From: Bordetella genomosp. 4
GTDB lineage: Bacteria > Pseudomonadota > Gammaproteobacteria > Burkholderiales > Burkholderiaceae_B
DNA length: 64,000 nucleotides
Direction of reading: 5' to 3'
NCBI RefSeq assembly: GCF_002261185.1
Contig: NZ_NEVQ01000008.1
Span: 124,001-188,000 of the forward strand
Shown: in pieces, positions 34,599-43,518 of the stretch
Layout: each line of letters begins with the position of its first letter
Position numbering within the stretch: position 1 is the first letter of the stretch
Made by a program: the position numbers and the translations under genes
Notes under the pieces: model-generated
Seen by the model: only the letters and a program-made list of their open reading frames with translations
The model's database searches: none
What the model was told of the DNA's origin: nothing

Positions 34599-36782
34599 AT
34601 GACTTATCTGGTACTGGCCCGCAAGTGGCGCCCACGTTCGTTCGATACCCTGGTAGGCCAGGACCACGTGGTGCGCGCGCTGACCCATGCGCTCGACTCT
34701 CAGCGCCTGCATCACGCCTGGCTGTTCACCGGCACGCGTGGCGTAGGTAAAACGACCTTGTCGCGCATTTTGGCGAAATCGCTGAATTGCGAGACCGGCA
34801 TTACCTCTCGACCCTGCGGCCAATGCCGTGCTTGTACCGAGATCGACGCCGGCCGCTTTGTGGATTACCTGGAGCTCGATGCGGCGTCGAACCGCGGCGT
34901 CGAGGAAATGACCCAGTTGCTGGAGCAGGCGGTGTACGCCCCGGGCGCGGGCCGTTACAAGGTCTACATGATCGACGAAGTTCACATGTTGACCGGGCAT
35001 GCGTTCAACGCCATGCTGAAAACGCTCGAAGAGCCGCCGCCCCATGTGAAATTCATCCTGGCGACGACGGATCCACAGAAAATCCCGGTCACGGTGCTGT
35101 CGCGCTGTCTGCAGTTCAACTTGAAACAAATGCCGCCTGATGCCATCGTCGGCCATTTACAGGCGGTGCTGGCGGACGAGTCCATCGGCAATGAGCTACC
35201 GGCCTTGCGTCTGATCGCGCAGGCGGCCGGCGGGTCGATGCGCGATGCTTTGTCGCTGACTGACCAGGCGATCGCCTACAGCGCGGGCAATCTGACCGAA
35301 GACGCCGTGCGCGGCATGCTGGGGACGATAGATCAACGCCATTTGGTACGTTTGCTCGAGTCGTTGTCGGCGGGCGAGGCCGCGGGCGTCCTGGCGGTCG
35401 CAGAGGAACTGTCGACGCGTGGCCTGTCGTATGCAGGCGCGCTGGCCGATCTGGCGGTGCTGCTCTCGCGTATAGCGATCGAGCAGCGCGTGCCTGGCGC
35501 GACTCCCGCCGAGGACCCTCTGGCTGGCGATATAGGGCGTTTGGCGACGTTGTTGCATCCTGATGCAGTGCAATTGTTTTATTCCGTGGCGGTACATAGC
35601 CGCAGCGAGCTTTCTCTCGCGCCGGATGAGCATGCGGGCTTCATCATGGCCTGTTTGCGTATGTTGGCGCTGAACGGGCAGGCAGGTCCGCAGACGGCGT
35701 TACAGGCTCCTGCGCCAGTGGTGGGCGAAGTATCGGCTGCCGCCTCAGGGGGGGGCACAGCAGTACAACAGGCCGCTTCGGTGCCTGTAGCGGCAAGCCC
35801 CGCGGCGCAGGAGCCGCTTCGCGCCGCCGTGCCGGCCGGTTCCGAGCGGCCGGCTGCTGCGGCCCCGTCCCCCCAGGTTGGCACTCAGACTGACTCCGCA
35901 CCGGCAGGTCCGACGGGCGTTGCTACGCAGCAGGCTCCCACGCCTGGGGCACAGCCGGCTGCTATTCGTGCAGAGCAAGACATTCCTCCGTGGGAGGACT
36001 TGCCCGCGGCTGAGGATTCATCGCTGGATCCCGCTCAAGCCCGATCTCAGGACGCGGTACCTTCATCAATTCAGAGCCATACGTCGACGCCCGAGTCTGC
36101 CTCGCCCTTGGATCCCAAGGCGGCGCACGCGGCGGCGTTGGCAGTGACTCCGTCCTCTGCTCACACGCAGACCAAGGCCTCGCCGCCGCGCCCGGATGAG
36201 CCGCCAGCCTGGGTGGACGAGGACATTCCGGACGAGGCCGAGGGCGGTTACATGCCCGCGGCCGAGTTCACCGCCGATCCGGATGATGAGTTCGAGACGC
36301 TGGCCACATCGGCACCGGTGGCAGACCTCGCGCCTGCGCCGCGTCGGCCATCCGCTCCGCCTCCTCGCCGTTCTCGTCAGCCCCGTGCCAGTCTGAACAG
36401 CATGTCGGCCACCGAATGGCCGGCGTTGGCGGCGAAATTACCCGTGACTGGCCTGGCGGCAGAGTTGGCTCGGCAAAGCGAATGGTCGGGCGTGCAGGGC
36501 GATGCCGTCGTGCTGCGCGTCGCAGTGAAAACACTGGCGGAAAGTGAAAGCCGCGTGCGCCTGCAAACCGTACTATGCGAACATTTCGGCCAAGGGCTGC
36601 GCCTGGAAATCGAGGTCGGTGCGACGGGCGACAGCACGGCACACGCCGTGGCGCAGATCGAAAAGGCAGCACGCCAAAAAGCGGCCGAGGAGGCAGTAGA
36701 CGCCGATCCCTTTGTGCTGGCATTGAAAGCCGATTTCGGCGGCCGTGTCAGCGCGGTGCGGGCTGTCGAACCGCGAGCATGA
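34599..36782 (+). CDS. dnaX: DNA polymerase III subunit gamma/tau
   Basis: 727 residues. Clamp-loader ATPase: MTYLVLARKWRPRSFDTLVG start, Walker A FTGTRGVGKTTLSRI, zinc-module cysteines (LNCETG, CGQCRAC), Walker B YKVYMIDEVHML, sensor-1 ILATTDPQKIPVTVLSRCL. A long Pro/Ala linker (about 380-600) leads to a tau-type C-terminal domain for DnaB and alpha binding. No A-AAA-AAG slippery heptamer was seen, so a short gamma form by frameshifting, as in E. coli, is not supported. The ATG at 34599 is chosen because 34434-34598 overlaps two terminator hairpins. ybaB and recR follow, a common order. Confidence 0.96.
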   Translation: MTYLVLARKWRPRSFDTLVGQDHVVRALTHALDSQRLHHAWLFTGTRGVGKTTLSRILAKSLNCETGITSRPCGQCRACTEIDAGRFVDYLELDAASNRGVEEMTQLLEQAVYAPGAGRYKVYMIDEVHMLTGHAFNAMLKTLEEPPPHVKFILATTDPQKIPVTVLSRCLQFNLKQMPPDAIVGHLQAVLADESIGNELPALRLIAQAAGGSMRDALSLTDQAIAYSAGNLTEDAVRGMLGTIDQRHLVRLLESLSAGEAAGVLAVAEELSTRGLSYAGALADLAVLLSRIAIEQRVPGATPAEDPLAGDIGRLATLLHPDAVQLFYSVAVHSRSELSLAPDEHAGFIMACLRMLALNGQAGPQTALQAPAPVVGEVSAAASGGGTAVQQAASVPVAASPAAQEPLRAAVPAGSERPAAAAPSPQVGTQTDSAPAGPTGVATQQAPTPGAQPAAIRAEQDIPPWEDLPAAEDSSLDPAQARSQDAVPSSIQSHTSTPESASPLDPKAAHAAALAVTPSSAHTQTKASPPRPDEPPAWVDEDIPDEAEGGYMPAAEFTADPDDEFETLATSAPVADLAPAPRRPSAPPPRRSRQPRASLNSMSATEWPALAAKLPVTGLAAELARQSEWSGVQGDAVVLRVAVKTLAESESRVRLQTVLCEHFGQGLRLEIEVGATGDSTAHAVAQIEKAARQKAAEEAVDADPFVLALKADFGGRVSAVRAVEPRA

Positions 36783-36862
36783 TCAGTGTAAATAGGTCGC
36801 CGTTCTCTTTTTGAACCCAAACACCTGTTAAATTTTTATCCCTATTCAAGGACGTTCCCATC

Positions 36863-37189
36863 ATGATGAAAGGACAACTGGCCGGTCTGATGCGCCAAGC
36901 GCAGCAGATGCAGGAAAACATGAAAAAAGCCCAGGATGCACTGGCCGAGATCGTCGTCGACGGTGCCTCGGGTGGTGGTCTGGTCAAGGTTTCCATGACT
37001 TGCCGCCATGACGTCAAGCGTGTCGAGATCGATCCCAGCCTGTTGGCCGACGATAAAGACATGCTCGAGGATCTGGTGGCGGCGGCGTTCAACGACGCGC
37101 TGCGCAAGGCCGAAGCCACTGCGCAGGAAAAAATGGCTGGCGTGACTGCCGGCATGCCCTTGCCGCCGGGAATGAAGCTGCCTTTTTAA
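36863..37189 (+). CDS. ybaB: YbaB/EbfC family nucleoid-associated protein
   Basis: 108 residues, full length. A small dimeric DNA-binding protein: N-terminal helix [16 protein letters not shown], then the conserved [20 protein letters not shown] strands and the C-terminal helix with [18 protein letters not shown] and the end [13 protein letters not shown]. It lies between dnaX and recR, its classical place in bacteria, and is likely cotranscribed with them. AAGGACG precedes the start. Confidence 0.96.
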   Translation: MMKGQLAGLMRQAQQMQENMKKAQDALAEIVVDGASGGGLVKVSMTCRHDVKRVEIDPSLLADDKDMLEDLVAAAFNDALRKAEATAQEKMAGVTAGMPLPPGMKLPF

Positions 37190-37272
37190 GCCTGTCAGGC
37201 GAATAGGTGCGTATTTCTGGCGCACCTGCTTGCCGTTTTCCGTTGTTTCTTTTCGTTGTTTCTGTGGCCGAG

Positions 37273-37881
37273 ATGGATTCTCAACTGCCTGAACCTGAGC
37301 CGCTGGTCTCGTTGATCGAGGCGCTGCGCCGCCTGCCTGGCGTCGGCGTGCGTTCGGCGCGGCGGATGGCCTATCACCTCATGCAGCACGATCTGCAAGG
37401 GGCCGATATGCTGGGCAGGGCCTTGGCAGGCGCTGTGCAGAATCTGCGTCATTGTGCGCGCTGCAACGGCTTTACCGAGGATGAGATCTGCGCCACCTGT
37501 GCCAATCCCAAACGCGATCCCTCGTTGCTATGCATTGTTGAAACCCCGGCCGATCAAAATATGATCGAGGCCAGCCACGGGTATCGTGGTTTGTACTATG
37601 TGCTGATGGGCCGTGTGGCGCCGCTCGAGGGCATAGGCCCTCGAGAGCTGGATTTCGATCGCTTGCTCGAACGAGTCTCCGATGGTGTGGTGCAAGAGGT
37701 GATCCTGGCCACCAATTTCACGGCCGAGGGCGATACGACCGCGCATTTCCTGAACGAGGTCCTGGCTGACAAAGGCCTCAAGGTCACCCGTCTGGCCCGT
37801 GGCGTGCCCGCGGGCAGTGAGCTGGAGTACGTCGATGCGGGGACGATCGCCTGGGCGCTGATGGAACGCAAATCAGCCTAG
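37273..37881 (+). CDS. recR: Recombination mediator protein RecR
   Basis: 202 residues. Helix-hairpin-helix [19 protein letters not shown]4 zinc finger [16 protein letters not shown], and a Toprim domain starting at [17 protein letters not shown] with [11 protein letters not shown]. With RecO/RecF it loads RecA on gapped DNA. The start is taken at 37273, giving the family length; a GTG at 37264 would add three residues, while the frame open from 37207 adds a hydrophobic stretch not seen in RecR. Last gene of the dnaX-ybaB-recR set. Confidence 0.96.
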   Translation: MDSQLPEPEPLVSLIEALRRLPGVGVRSARRMAYHLMQHDLQGADMLGRALAGAVQNLRHCARCNGFTEDEICATCANPKRDPSLLCIVETPADQNMIEASHGYRGLYYVLMGRVAPLEGIGPRELDFDRLLERVSDGVVQEVILATNFTAEGDTTAHFLNEVLADKGLKVTRLARGVPAGSELEYVDAGTIAWALMERKSA

Positions 37882-38155
37882 CCCTCGATGTCGTTTTCAC
37901 GTGGATTTTCAGCGGTTTCCGCGCCGCAGGCGGTCTCAACGATATGCCTGCCGTGCCGACACGCCTAGGGAAAACAACGGAAGAACTCTGGAAATCACTG
38001 GAGTATGATGCTGCGGCGACGGTCGAACAGGCAGTTTGCTGGCGCGATCGGCCTGATCGCCTTCGAACCCTGTTTCGTGCCTGCATAATGATTACGTGAC
38101 GGCCAGTCAGGCCGCAATGGACACACAGGCCGCATAGCGGCAAAGGAGACCCTCC

Positions 38156-39196
38156 ATGTCAATCACTCGTCGTGATTTACTCAAACTGGCCGGTGCGGCC
38201 GGTGCGATGAGCATGGCGCCAGCCATTGTGCGGGCCCAGAAATTAGAAAAAACGAGCGTACAGATCGCGGTGGGTGGCAAGCCCTTGATTTATTACCTGC
38301 CGCTCAGCATTGCCGAGATCAAGGGCTACTTCAAGGACGAAGGCCTGGACGTCAAGATCGCAGACTTTGCCGGCGGCTCCAAGGCTCTGCAGGCCGTTGT
38401 GGGCGGCAGCGCCGATGTGGTGTCCGGGGCCTTTGAGCACACGCTGCACATGCAGTCCAAGGGGCAGTTCTATCGCGCCTTCGTATTGCAGGGACGCGCT
38501 CCCATGATCGGTTTTGGGGTCTCGAAAAAGACCTTGCCCAACTACAAGAGCCCTGCCGATCTGAAAGGCAAGAAAATCGGTGTGACTGCGCCTGGTTCGT
38601 CGACGAACATGGTGGTCAGTTTCTTCCTGGCGCAACATGGTTTGAGCGACAGCGATGTGTCGTTCATCGGTGTCGGCGCCGGTGCAGGCGCAGTGACAGC
38701 GTTGCGCAGCGGCCAGATCGACGCGATGTCCAATACAGACCCCGTGGTGTCGATGCTGGCAATGGCCGGCGATATGGACATCATCGTCGATACCCGCACC
38801 TTGAAAGACACCCAGGCGATCTTTGGCGGCAATATGCCTGCGGGCAGCCTGTATGCCCCGCAAGCCTTTCTCGATGCGAATCCCAACACGACGCAGGCAT
38901 TGACCAATGCGATCGTGCGCGCCGATAAATGGCTTCAGCAAGCCAGCGCCGACGAAATCGCCAAAACCGTGCCGACCCAGTATCTGTTGGGCGAACCCGA
39001 TGTGTACAAGGCAGCGCTCGAAAAGAGCAAAGAGGGCTTCTCGCCTGATGGCGTGATTCCCGAGGACGGTGCCGCCACGGCTACCAAGGCGCTGGCCGCC
39101 TACGTCAAGGGTTTCGACGCTGCCAAGATCGACCCGTCGAAGGCCTGGACCAACGAATTTACCCAACGTGCTAACCAGAAATACCCCAATGGCTGA
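38156..39196 (+). CDS. ABC transporter substrate-binding protein (SsuA/TauA/NMT1-like)
   Basis: 346 residues. The N-terminus SITRRDLLKLAGAAGAMSMA is a twin-arginine-like export signal, with cleavage about IVRA|QK. The mature part has the type II binding-protein fold of the aliphatic sulfonate/taurine/nitrate group (PLSIAEIKGYFKDEGLDVKI, GKKIGVTAPGSSTNMV, TALRSGQIDAMSNTDP). A good ribosome-binding site (AAGGAGACC) is present. First gene of a receptor-ATPase-permease operon; the ATPase start overlaps its stop. The ligand is not determined: sulfonates, pyrimidine precursors and aromatic acids all use this fold, and no riboswitch was found upstream in 37882-38155. Confidence 0.92.
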   Translation: MSITRRDLLKLAGAAGAMSMAPAIVRAQKLEKTSVQIAVGGKPLIYYLPLSIAEIKGYFKDEGLDVKIADFAGGSKALQAVVGGSADVVSGAFEHTLHMQSKGQFYRAFVLQGRAPMIGFGVSKKTLPNYKSPADLKGKKIGVTAPGSSTNMVVSFFLAQHGLSDSDVSFIGVGAGAGAVTALRSGQIDAMSNTDPVVSMLAMAGDMDIIVDTRTLKDTQAIFGGNMPAGSLYAPQAFLDANPNTTQALTNAIVRADKWLQQASADEIAKTVPTQYLLGEPDVYKAALEKSKEGFSPDGVIPEDGAATATKALAAYVKGFDAAKIDPSKAWTNEFTQRANQKYPNG

Positions 39197-39998
39197 CGCC
39201 GCACTTTCACTCGACCATATCACTTGCACCTTCGTGTCCCGCGACGGCGGGGGCAAACGCTATACCGCCGTTCAGGACACGACCTTGGCTATCGCACCGG
39301 GCGAGTTCGTCTCGGTGGTAGGGCCAACGGGTTGCGGCAAATCCACGCTGCTGAACGTAGGCGCTGGCTTGTTGCGTCCTTCGTCCGGGCAGGTCAAGGT
39401 TTTTGGGCAGGCCTTGGATGGCATCAATACTCGTGCGGGCTACATGTTTCAGGGCGAGGCGCTACTGCCATGGCGCAGCGCTCTGGAGAATGTCATCGCC
39501 GGCCTGGAGTTTGCCGGCGTAGATCGTGCCCAGGCGCTGGAGCGTGGCCGTGATTGGATGCGGCGCGTGGGCCTGGGTGGTTTCGAAGAACGCTATCCTC
39601 ACCAGATGTCGGGCGGGATGCGCAAACGCGCCATGCTCGCGCAAACGCTGATTCGCGATCCCGACATCATCTTGATGGATGAGCCTTTTTCGGCGCTCGA
39701 TATCCAGACGCGTCAGTTGATGGAAAACGAGGTGCTCGATCTGTGGATGGCCAAGCGCAAGGCCGTGTTGTTCATCACACACGATCTGGACGAGGCCATT
39801 GCGATGAGCGACCGGGTGGTGGTGCTGTCGGCAGGGCCGGGCACGCATCCCATCGGCGAGTTCGCGATTGATTTACCGCGTCCACGAGACGTGGCAGAAG
39901 TGCGCACCCATCCGCGCTTCGTGGAGTTGCATGCCGCGATCTGGGGCGTGTTGCGTGAGGAAGTTCTGAAGGGCTATGCCCAGCAAAAGCGAGCCTGA
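39189..39998 (+). CDS. ABC transporter ATP-binding protein (SsuB/TauB-like)
   Basis: 269 residues. Walker A VVGPTGCGKSTLL, Q-loop YMFQGEALLPWR, signature HQMSGGMRKRAMLAQ, Walker B DIILMDEPFSALD, and the switch histidine in LFITHDLDEAI. The MSGG(M/Q)RKR signature with LMENE is typical of the nitrate/sulfonate/taurine class. Its start lies inside the last codons of the receptor gene (8-base overlap), and the permease begins 2 bp after its stop. Confidence 0.95.
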   Translation: MADAALSLDHITCTFVSRDGGGKRYTAVQDTTLAIAPGEFVSVVGPTGCGKSTLLNVGAGLLRPSSGQVKVFGQALDGINTRAGYMFQGEALLPWRSALENVIAGLEFAGVDRAQALERGRDWMRRVGLGGFEERYPHQMSGGMRKRAMLAQTLIRDPDIILMDEPFSALDIQTRQLMENEVLDLWMAKRKAVLFITHDLDEAIAMSDRVVVLSAGPGTHPIGEFAIDLPRPRDVAEVRTHPRFVELHAAIWGVLREEVLKGYAQQKRA

Positions 39999-40000
39999 TT

Positions 40001-40798
40001 ATGTCGAAATTGTCTAAACCGGGCTCGTCGTTCAGCCTGCGCTTTTGGCAGCTATTGCTGCTGGCCGTCATCCTCGTCGTGTGGTACGTCGTATCGCTGG
40101 ATCCCAAGGTGGCGTTCTTCTTTGGTCAACCGCTCGAGGTCTCGAAACGCATCTGGGCATGGTTCGTCACCGATGCCGATATCTATCGCCATTTGTGGAT
40201 AACGCTCTCGGAAACCGTGCTGGCGTTTTTCATCGGCACGATATCGGGTTTGGGTTTCGGGCTGTGGCTGGGGCTGTCGAATACCGCCAGTGCGATTCTC
40301 GATCCCTACATCAAGGCTGCCAACTCAATGCCGCGCGTGATTCTCGCGCCGATTTTCGGGATGTGGTTCGGTCTGGGGATCTGGTCCAAGGTCGCGCTGG
40401 CTGTGACGCTGGTGTTCTTCATTGTGTTCTTCAACGTCTATCAGGGCGTGCGCGAGGTCAGTCCGACGTTGTTGGATAACGCTCGCATGCTTGGAGCAGG
40501 TCGCCGTCAATTGCTACGTCACGTCTATCTGCCTTCGGCAACGAGCTGGGTGTTTTCCAGCTTGCATACGTCGGTCGGCCTGGCGTTCGTCGGCGCGGTG
40601 GTGGGCGAGTATCTCGGCTCGGCCAGCGGCGTGGGCTACCTGATTTTGCAGGCCGAAGGCACGTTTGACGTCAATACGGTATTTGCGGGCATCGTTGTCC
40701 TGACGGCCTTTGCACTGTTGCTCGACTATCTGGTCGGCATCGGTGAAAAGCGATTGATGAAATGGCAGCCCAAAACGGGCGAGACCGAAAAAATCTGA
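40001..40798 (+). CDS. ABC transporter permease (SsuC/TauC-like)
   Basis: 265 residues with about six hydrophobic helices. The ATPase-docking EAA loop is in REVSPTLLDNARMLGAGRRQ, preceded by AANSMPRVILAPIFGMWFGL, both typical of the BPD_transp_1 permeases of the sulfonate/nitrate class. It is third and last in the operon, and a terminator follows. Confidence 0.95.
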   Translation: MSKLSKPGSSFSLRFWQLLLLAVILVVWYVVSLDPKVAFFFGQPLEVSKRIWAWFVTDADIYRHLWITLSETVLAFFIGTISGLGFGLWLGLSNTASAILDPYIKAANSMPRVILAPIFGMWFGLGIWSKVALAVTLVFFIVFFNVYQGVREVSPTLLDNARMLGAGRRQLLRHVYLPSATSWVFSSLHTSVGLAFVGAVVGEYLGSASGVGYLILQAEGTFDVNTVFAGIVVLTAFALLLDYLVGIGEKRLMKWQPKTGETEKI

Positions 40799-40807
40799 GT
40801 GGAGTTC

Positions 40808-40842
40808 GCCCCAAGGTCTGCATGGCCCTGGGGCCTTTTTTT
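40808..40842 (+). terminator. Terminator of the ABC operon
   Basis: GCCCC (40808-40812) and GGGGC (40830-40834), then CTTTTTTT. The gap to the next start is 41 bp, so the AhpD-like gene needs its own promoter or read-through. Confidence 0.7.
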
Positions 40843-40883
40843 GCCTTGCGGCAGCCTGCATGAGTTCTTAGGAGATTTGCATC

Positions 40884-41411
40884 GTGGCACGTCTTTCTTA
40901 CGCGGATTTATCGCATCCAGAGGCAAAGCCCCTGGTCGATCGCATCGTTGCCGAGCGCGGCAGCGTCCTGCATCTGTATCAGATGCTGCTGCACAGCCCG
41001 GCAGTGGCCAGCGGCTGGCTGAATTATCTGACCTCCATTCGCCAATTGAGCACCTTGCCCGGCGACCTGCGCGAACTGGTCATCATGCGCGTGGCTGCTA
41101 TCAACGGCGCGCCGTACGAAGCGGACCAGCACGCCCCCATCGCTCTGCGCGAAGGCATCAGCCAGGCACAACTGGATGCGCTCGATCAATGGGAGTCGTC
41201 AGATCTTTTCTCGGAAACAGAACGTGCGGTGCTGGCCTATACCGACACGATGACGCGCAACGTCCAGGTGCCGCAACCGGTATTCGATGCTGCACGCCAA
41301 GCCATCGGCAGCGATAAATTGATGGTTGAGCTTACTGCAACCGTGGCCGCCTACAACATGGTGTCGCGCTTTTTAGAGGCGCTGCAGGTGCACTCGCACG
41401 ACCATCGGTGA
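40884..41411 (+). CDS. AhpD-fold (carboxymuconolactone decarboxylase) family protein without CxxC
   Basis: 175 residues. Fold marks: LHLYQMLLHSPAVASGWLN, LPGDLRELVIMRVAAINGAP, and FSETERAVLAYTDTMTRN. True alkylhydroperoxidases of this family carry C-x-x-C-x-x-x-H after the REL(V/A)I helix; here the segment reads NGAPYEADQHAP, keeping the histidine and the glutamate but neither cysteine. A redox role is therefore unlikely; decarboxylase- or lyase-type activity, or a binding role, is more plausible. AGGAGATTTGC precedes the GTG/ATG region; the start is at ATCGTGGCACG, where GTG at 40884 is used. Confidence 0.8.
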   Translation: MARLSYADLSHPEAKPLVDRIVAERGSVLHLYQMLLHSPAVASGWLNYLTSIRQLSTLPGDLRELVIMRVAAINGAPYEADQHAPIALREGISQAQLDALDQWESSDLFSETERAVLAYTDTMTRNVQVPQPVFDAARQAIGSDKLMVELTATVAAYNMVSRFLEALQVHSHDHR

Positions 41412-41443
41412 GTCGTTCTGGGGGGAGTGGCGTGCTTATGGAC

Positions 41444-41605
41444 GTCGAGCCGAGGCAATCGGGCCGTGGGGGCTTCACAAAGCCGGTCCGGCCCGCCGGG
41501 GCCGGACACCGTGTTCGCTCGTCTCGTCCGCGCCTTCGCGCTACCTTCGACTTCCGCTCCACTCGGCTTTGAGGCGCCCCCACGGCCCGATTGCCTCGGC
41601 TCGAC
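41444..41605 (+). repeat. Structured inverted-repeat element A (30-bp arms, conserved core)
   Basis: Two perfect 30-bp arms (41444-41473 and 41576-41605; left arm opens GTCGAGCCGAGGCAATCGGG) enclose a 4x4 internal loop (TTCA/AGGC), an 8-bp second stem CAAAGCCG/CGGCTTTG, a 9-bp hairpin GTCCGGCCC-GCCG-GGGCCGGAC, and a core at 41523-41549 including GTCCGCGCCTTCGCGCT. The element at 42074-42233 repeats this layout in reverse orientation with different arms. The surrounding region 41412-42309 has no supported gene. Confidence 0.85.
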
Positions 41606-41700
41606 TCGCAGTAATTCAAGCTCATCACACCGCTGGCACGAGTTTCTTGCTTGGCGTTTTTTTGCTGCTCTGATGGTAAAGAGAAAGATCTTGCAGGGCT

Positions 41701-41735
41701 GCGATTCGCGTGTGCCCTGCACACACGCGAATCGC
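41701..41735. repeat. Perfect 14-bp hairpin
   Basis: GCGATTCGCGTGTG, loop CCCTGCA, CACACGCGAATCGC. No T-run on either side, so not an ordinary terminator. Confidence 0.75.
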
Positions 41736-41942
41736 TATCGGTCCGGGCATGCGACGGCGTGGCGTGGTGCTTGGTTGGAAGATCTGCTTGGCTAGAGTTA
41801 ATGCATGCGAAGATGCGTCGCACATCTTTGGATATCGCGAAGTCGTGGTACGAACAGTCGTCTGCTGATCTATGAGAAATCATCGCTCGAGAGATCGTCT
41901 GTTTATCGCTGACGCCAAAGCCTTCGCATGCAGATCACGAAC

Positions 41943-41980
41943 GCTATTCATTGGCGCGCCCGTAGGCGCCAATGAATAGC
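41943..41980. repeat. Perfect 15-bp hairpin
   Basis: GCTATTCATTGGCGC, loop GCCCGTAG, GCGCCAATGAATAGC. Again no T-run; the fourth strong dyad in under 600 bp is element B just downstream. Confidence 0.75.
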
Positions 41981-42073
41981 CGCCCTGCGAGATTTCGTCC
42001 TTGCAAAAATCCGATCCTACGAAGCCTACGTAGACAGCTCGTGCCGGCGACGAGGGAATCAGAGACGGTGCGA

Positions 42074-42233
42074 GTCGAAGCGGGGCAGTGACCGTGTTGG
42101 CGCGCCTCGTGGCTGAGCGAGCGGATACCGAAGGCAGCGCGAAGGCGCGGACGAGGTTAGTGAAGCGGTGTCGGACGCGCAGGCGGCCGACCAGCCACGT
42201 GAAGCGCCAACACGGTCACTGCCCCGCTTCGAC
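42074..42233 (-). repeat. Structured inverted-repeat element B (same core, different arms)
   Basis: Perfect 30-bp arms (42074-42103 and 42204-42233; left arm opens GTCGAAGCGGGGCAGTGACC). Read on the minus strand it has the same TTCA/AGGC internal loop as element A, an 8-bp second stem (CGTGGCTG/CAGCCACG), and a core at 42129-42155 that matches element A's core at 26 of 27 positions. After the first five to six bases the arms share no obvious sequence with those of element A. Confidence 0.85.
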
Positions 42234-42309
42234 GTCCAATAGCACTCGATCCCCGCTCTGCCCACAACTGCAAACCTGAACGATCAAAACAGGGTCGATT
42301 CAGACCCGG

Positions 42310-43263
42310 CTAATTGGCAGCGGCGAGCAAAGCGTCGAGTTTGACCGCATCGGCCGAGAACAAACGAATCCCCTCGGCCAGTTTTTCCGTCGCCATCGCG
42401 TTTGCGTTCAACTCGGTGCGGAACCAAATCTCGTCAGCCGTACGGTGCGCGGGAACATCCGTACCGATGCTGTCGACACTCAAGCGCGCAGGCACATCGC
42501 CTTCGGTCTGATCCAACTCGGTGAGCAATTCCGGGCTGATGGTCAGCAGATCGCAACCGGACAGAGCCCGGATCTGGCCGGCATTGCGAAAGCTCGCGCC
42601 CATGATCTCGGTCGCGATGCCATGACGCTTGTAGTAGCGGTAAATCTCGGTGACCGACTGCACGCCGGGATCGTTTTCCCCGGCACGTTCGGCCTCGACC
42701 CAGTCGGCGCCTGCGGCTTTCTTGTACCAGTCGTAGATCCGGCCTACAAACGGCGAGATCAATTGCACGCCCGCATCGGCGCAAGCCATGGCCTGCGGCA
42801 GGGAAAACAGCAGCGTCAGGTTGCAGCGGATGCCGTCGGCTTGCAGGGCGCGGGCGGCCTGGATGCCTTCCCAGGTAGAGGCGATCTTGATCAGCACGCG
42901 TTCGCGCGCAATGCCGGCCGCCTCATAGAGCGCGATCAGGCCACGGCCGCGCTCGATCGTGGCGCGGGTGTCGAACGACAGGCGGGCGTCGACTTCGGTC
43001 GATACCCTGCCCGGAACGATTTTCAGGATCTCACGGCCAAAGGCGACCAGCAGTCTATCCGTCTGTTCGGCCGCAGACGCGCCTCGATGTTCTTGGACAA
43101 CCTGTTGCAACAACGGCCGATAGGCGTCCTTCTGGACGGCCTTCAGGATCAGCGACGGATTGGTCGTGGCGTCAGTCGGGCGTAATGCCCGCATGGCTTC
43201 GAAATCGCCGGTATCGGCAACAACCGTGGTGTGACTGCGTAAAGCTTCAAGCTGGCTAGACAT
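42310..43263 (-). CDS. tal: Transaldolase
   Basis: 317 residues, a class 1 (TalB-length) enzyme moving a dihydroxyacetone unit between sedoheptulose 7-phosphate and glyceraldehyde 3-phosphate in the pentose phosphate pathway. Marks: [13 protein letters not shown] near the start, [16 protein letters not shown] with the Schiff-base lysine (~residue 126), [20 protein letters not shown], and [14 protein letters not shown]. The start at 43263 (MSSQLEAL) gives the family length; longer frames add a non-homologous lead. It is divergent from carA. Confidence 0.97.
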   Translation of the reverse strand: MSSQLEALRSHTTVVADTGDFEAMRALRPTDATTNPSLILKAVQKDAYRPLLQQVVQEHRGASAAEQTDRLLVAFGREILKIVPGRVSTEVDARLSFDTRATIERGRGLIALYEAAGIARERVLIKIASTWEGIQAARALQADGIRCNLTLLFSLPQAMACADAGVQLISPFVGRIYDWYKKAAGADWVEAERAGENDPGVQSVTEIYRYYKRHGIATEIMGASFRNAGQIRALSGCDLLTISPELLTELDQTEGDVPARLSVDSIGTDVPAHRTADEIWFRTELNANAMATEKLAEGIRLFSADAVKLDALLAAAN

Positions 43264-43473
43264 GGGACGGGTCGGCGTAGGCAAAGGTTGACAATAAAGA
43301 GCTAGGGTATCACTACGCGCCGTCGCCTTTTTTGACAAAAAGTACCGCCATGCTGCGTTTTCGACCCCTTGCCCTGAAGGAGCATTTATTACATTTTTGG
43401 TGGATTCCGCAGCCAAAAACACCGCTCCCGGCCTTAATCGGCGCGGTTTTCGGGGAAAAATGGCCCGAGAGGG

Positions 43474-43479
43474 TATAAT
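43474..43479 (+). promoter_or_regulatory. -10 box of carA
   Basis: A perfect TATAAT, 39 bp before the carA start. The -35 region is poor (TCGGGG/CGGGGA), suggesting an activator or weak basal activity. No leader peptide or UTP-sensing run was identified. Confidence 0.5.
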
Positions 43480-43518
43480 TACAAGGTTTGATTATCGATT
43501 CTGAAACCGGGGTTTACT

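Noticed and set aside
37882-38155. A TPP or other riboswitch before the NMT1/SsuA-like receptor gene.
   Set aside because: No CTGAGA-type or other riboswitch core was found; only the ribosome-binding site is clear.
41427-41875. Several 60-120-codon frames on both strands in the hairpin-rich gap.
   Set aside because: They run through the perfect inverted repeats, are rich in Arg/Pro/Ser, and have no starts or motifs.
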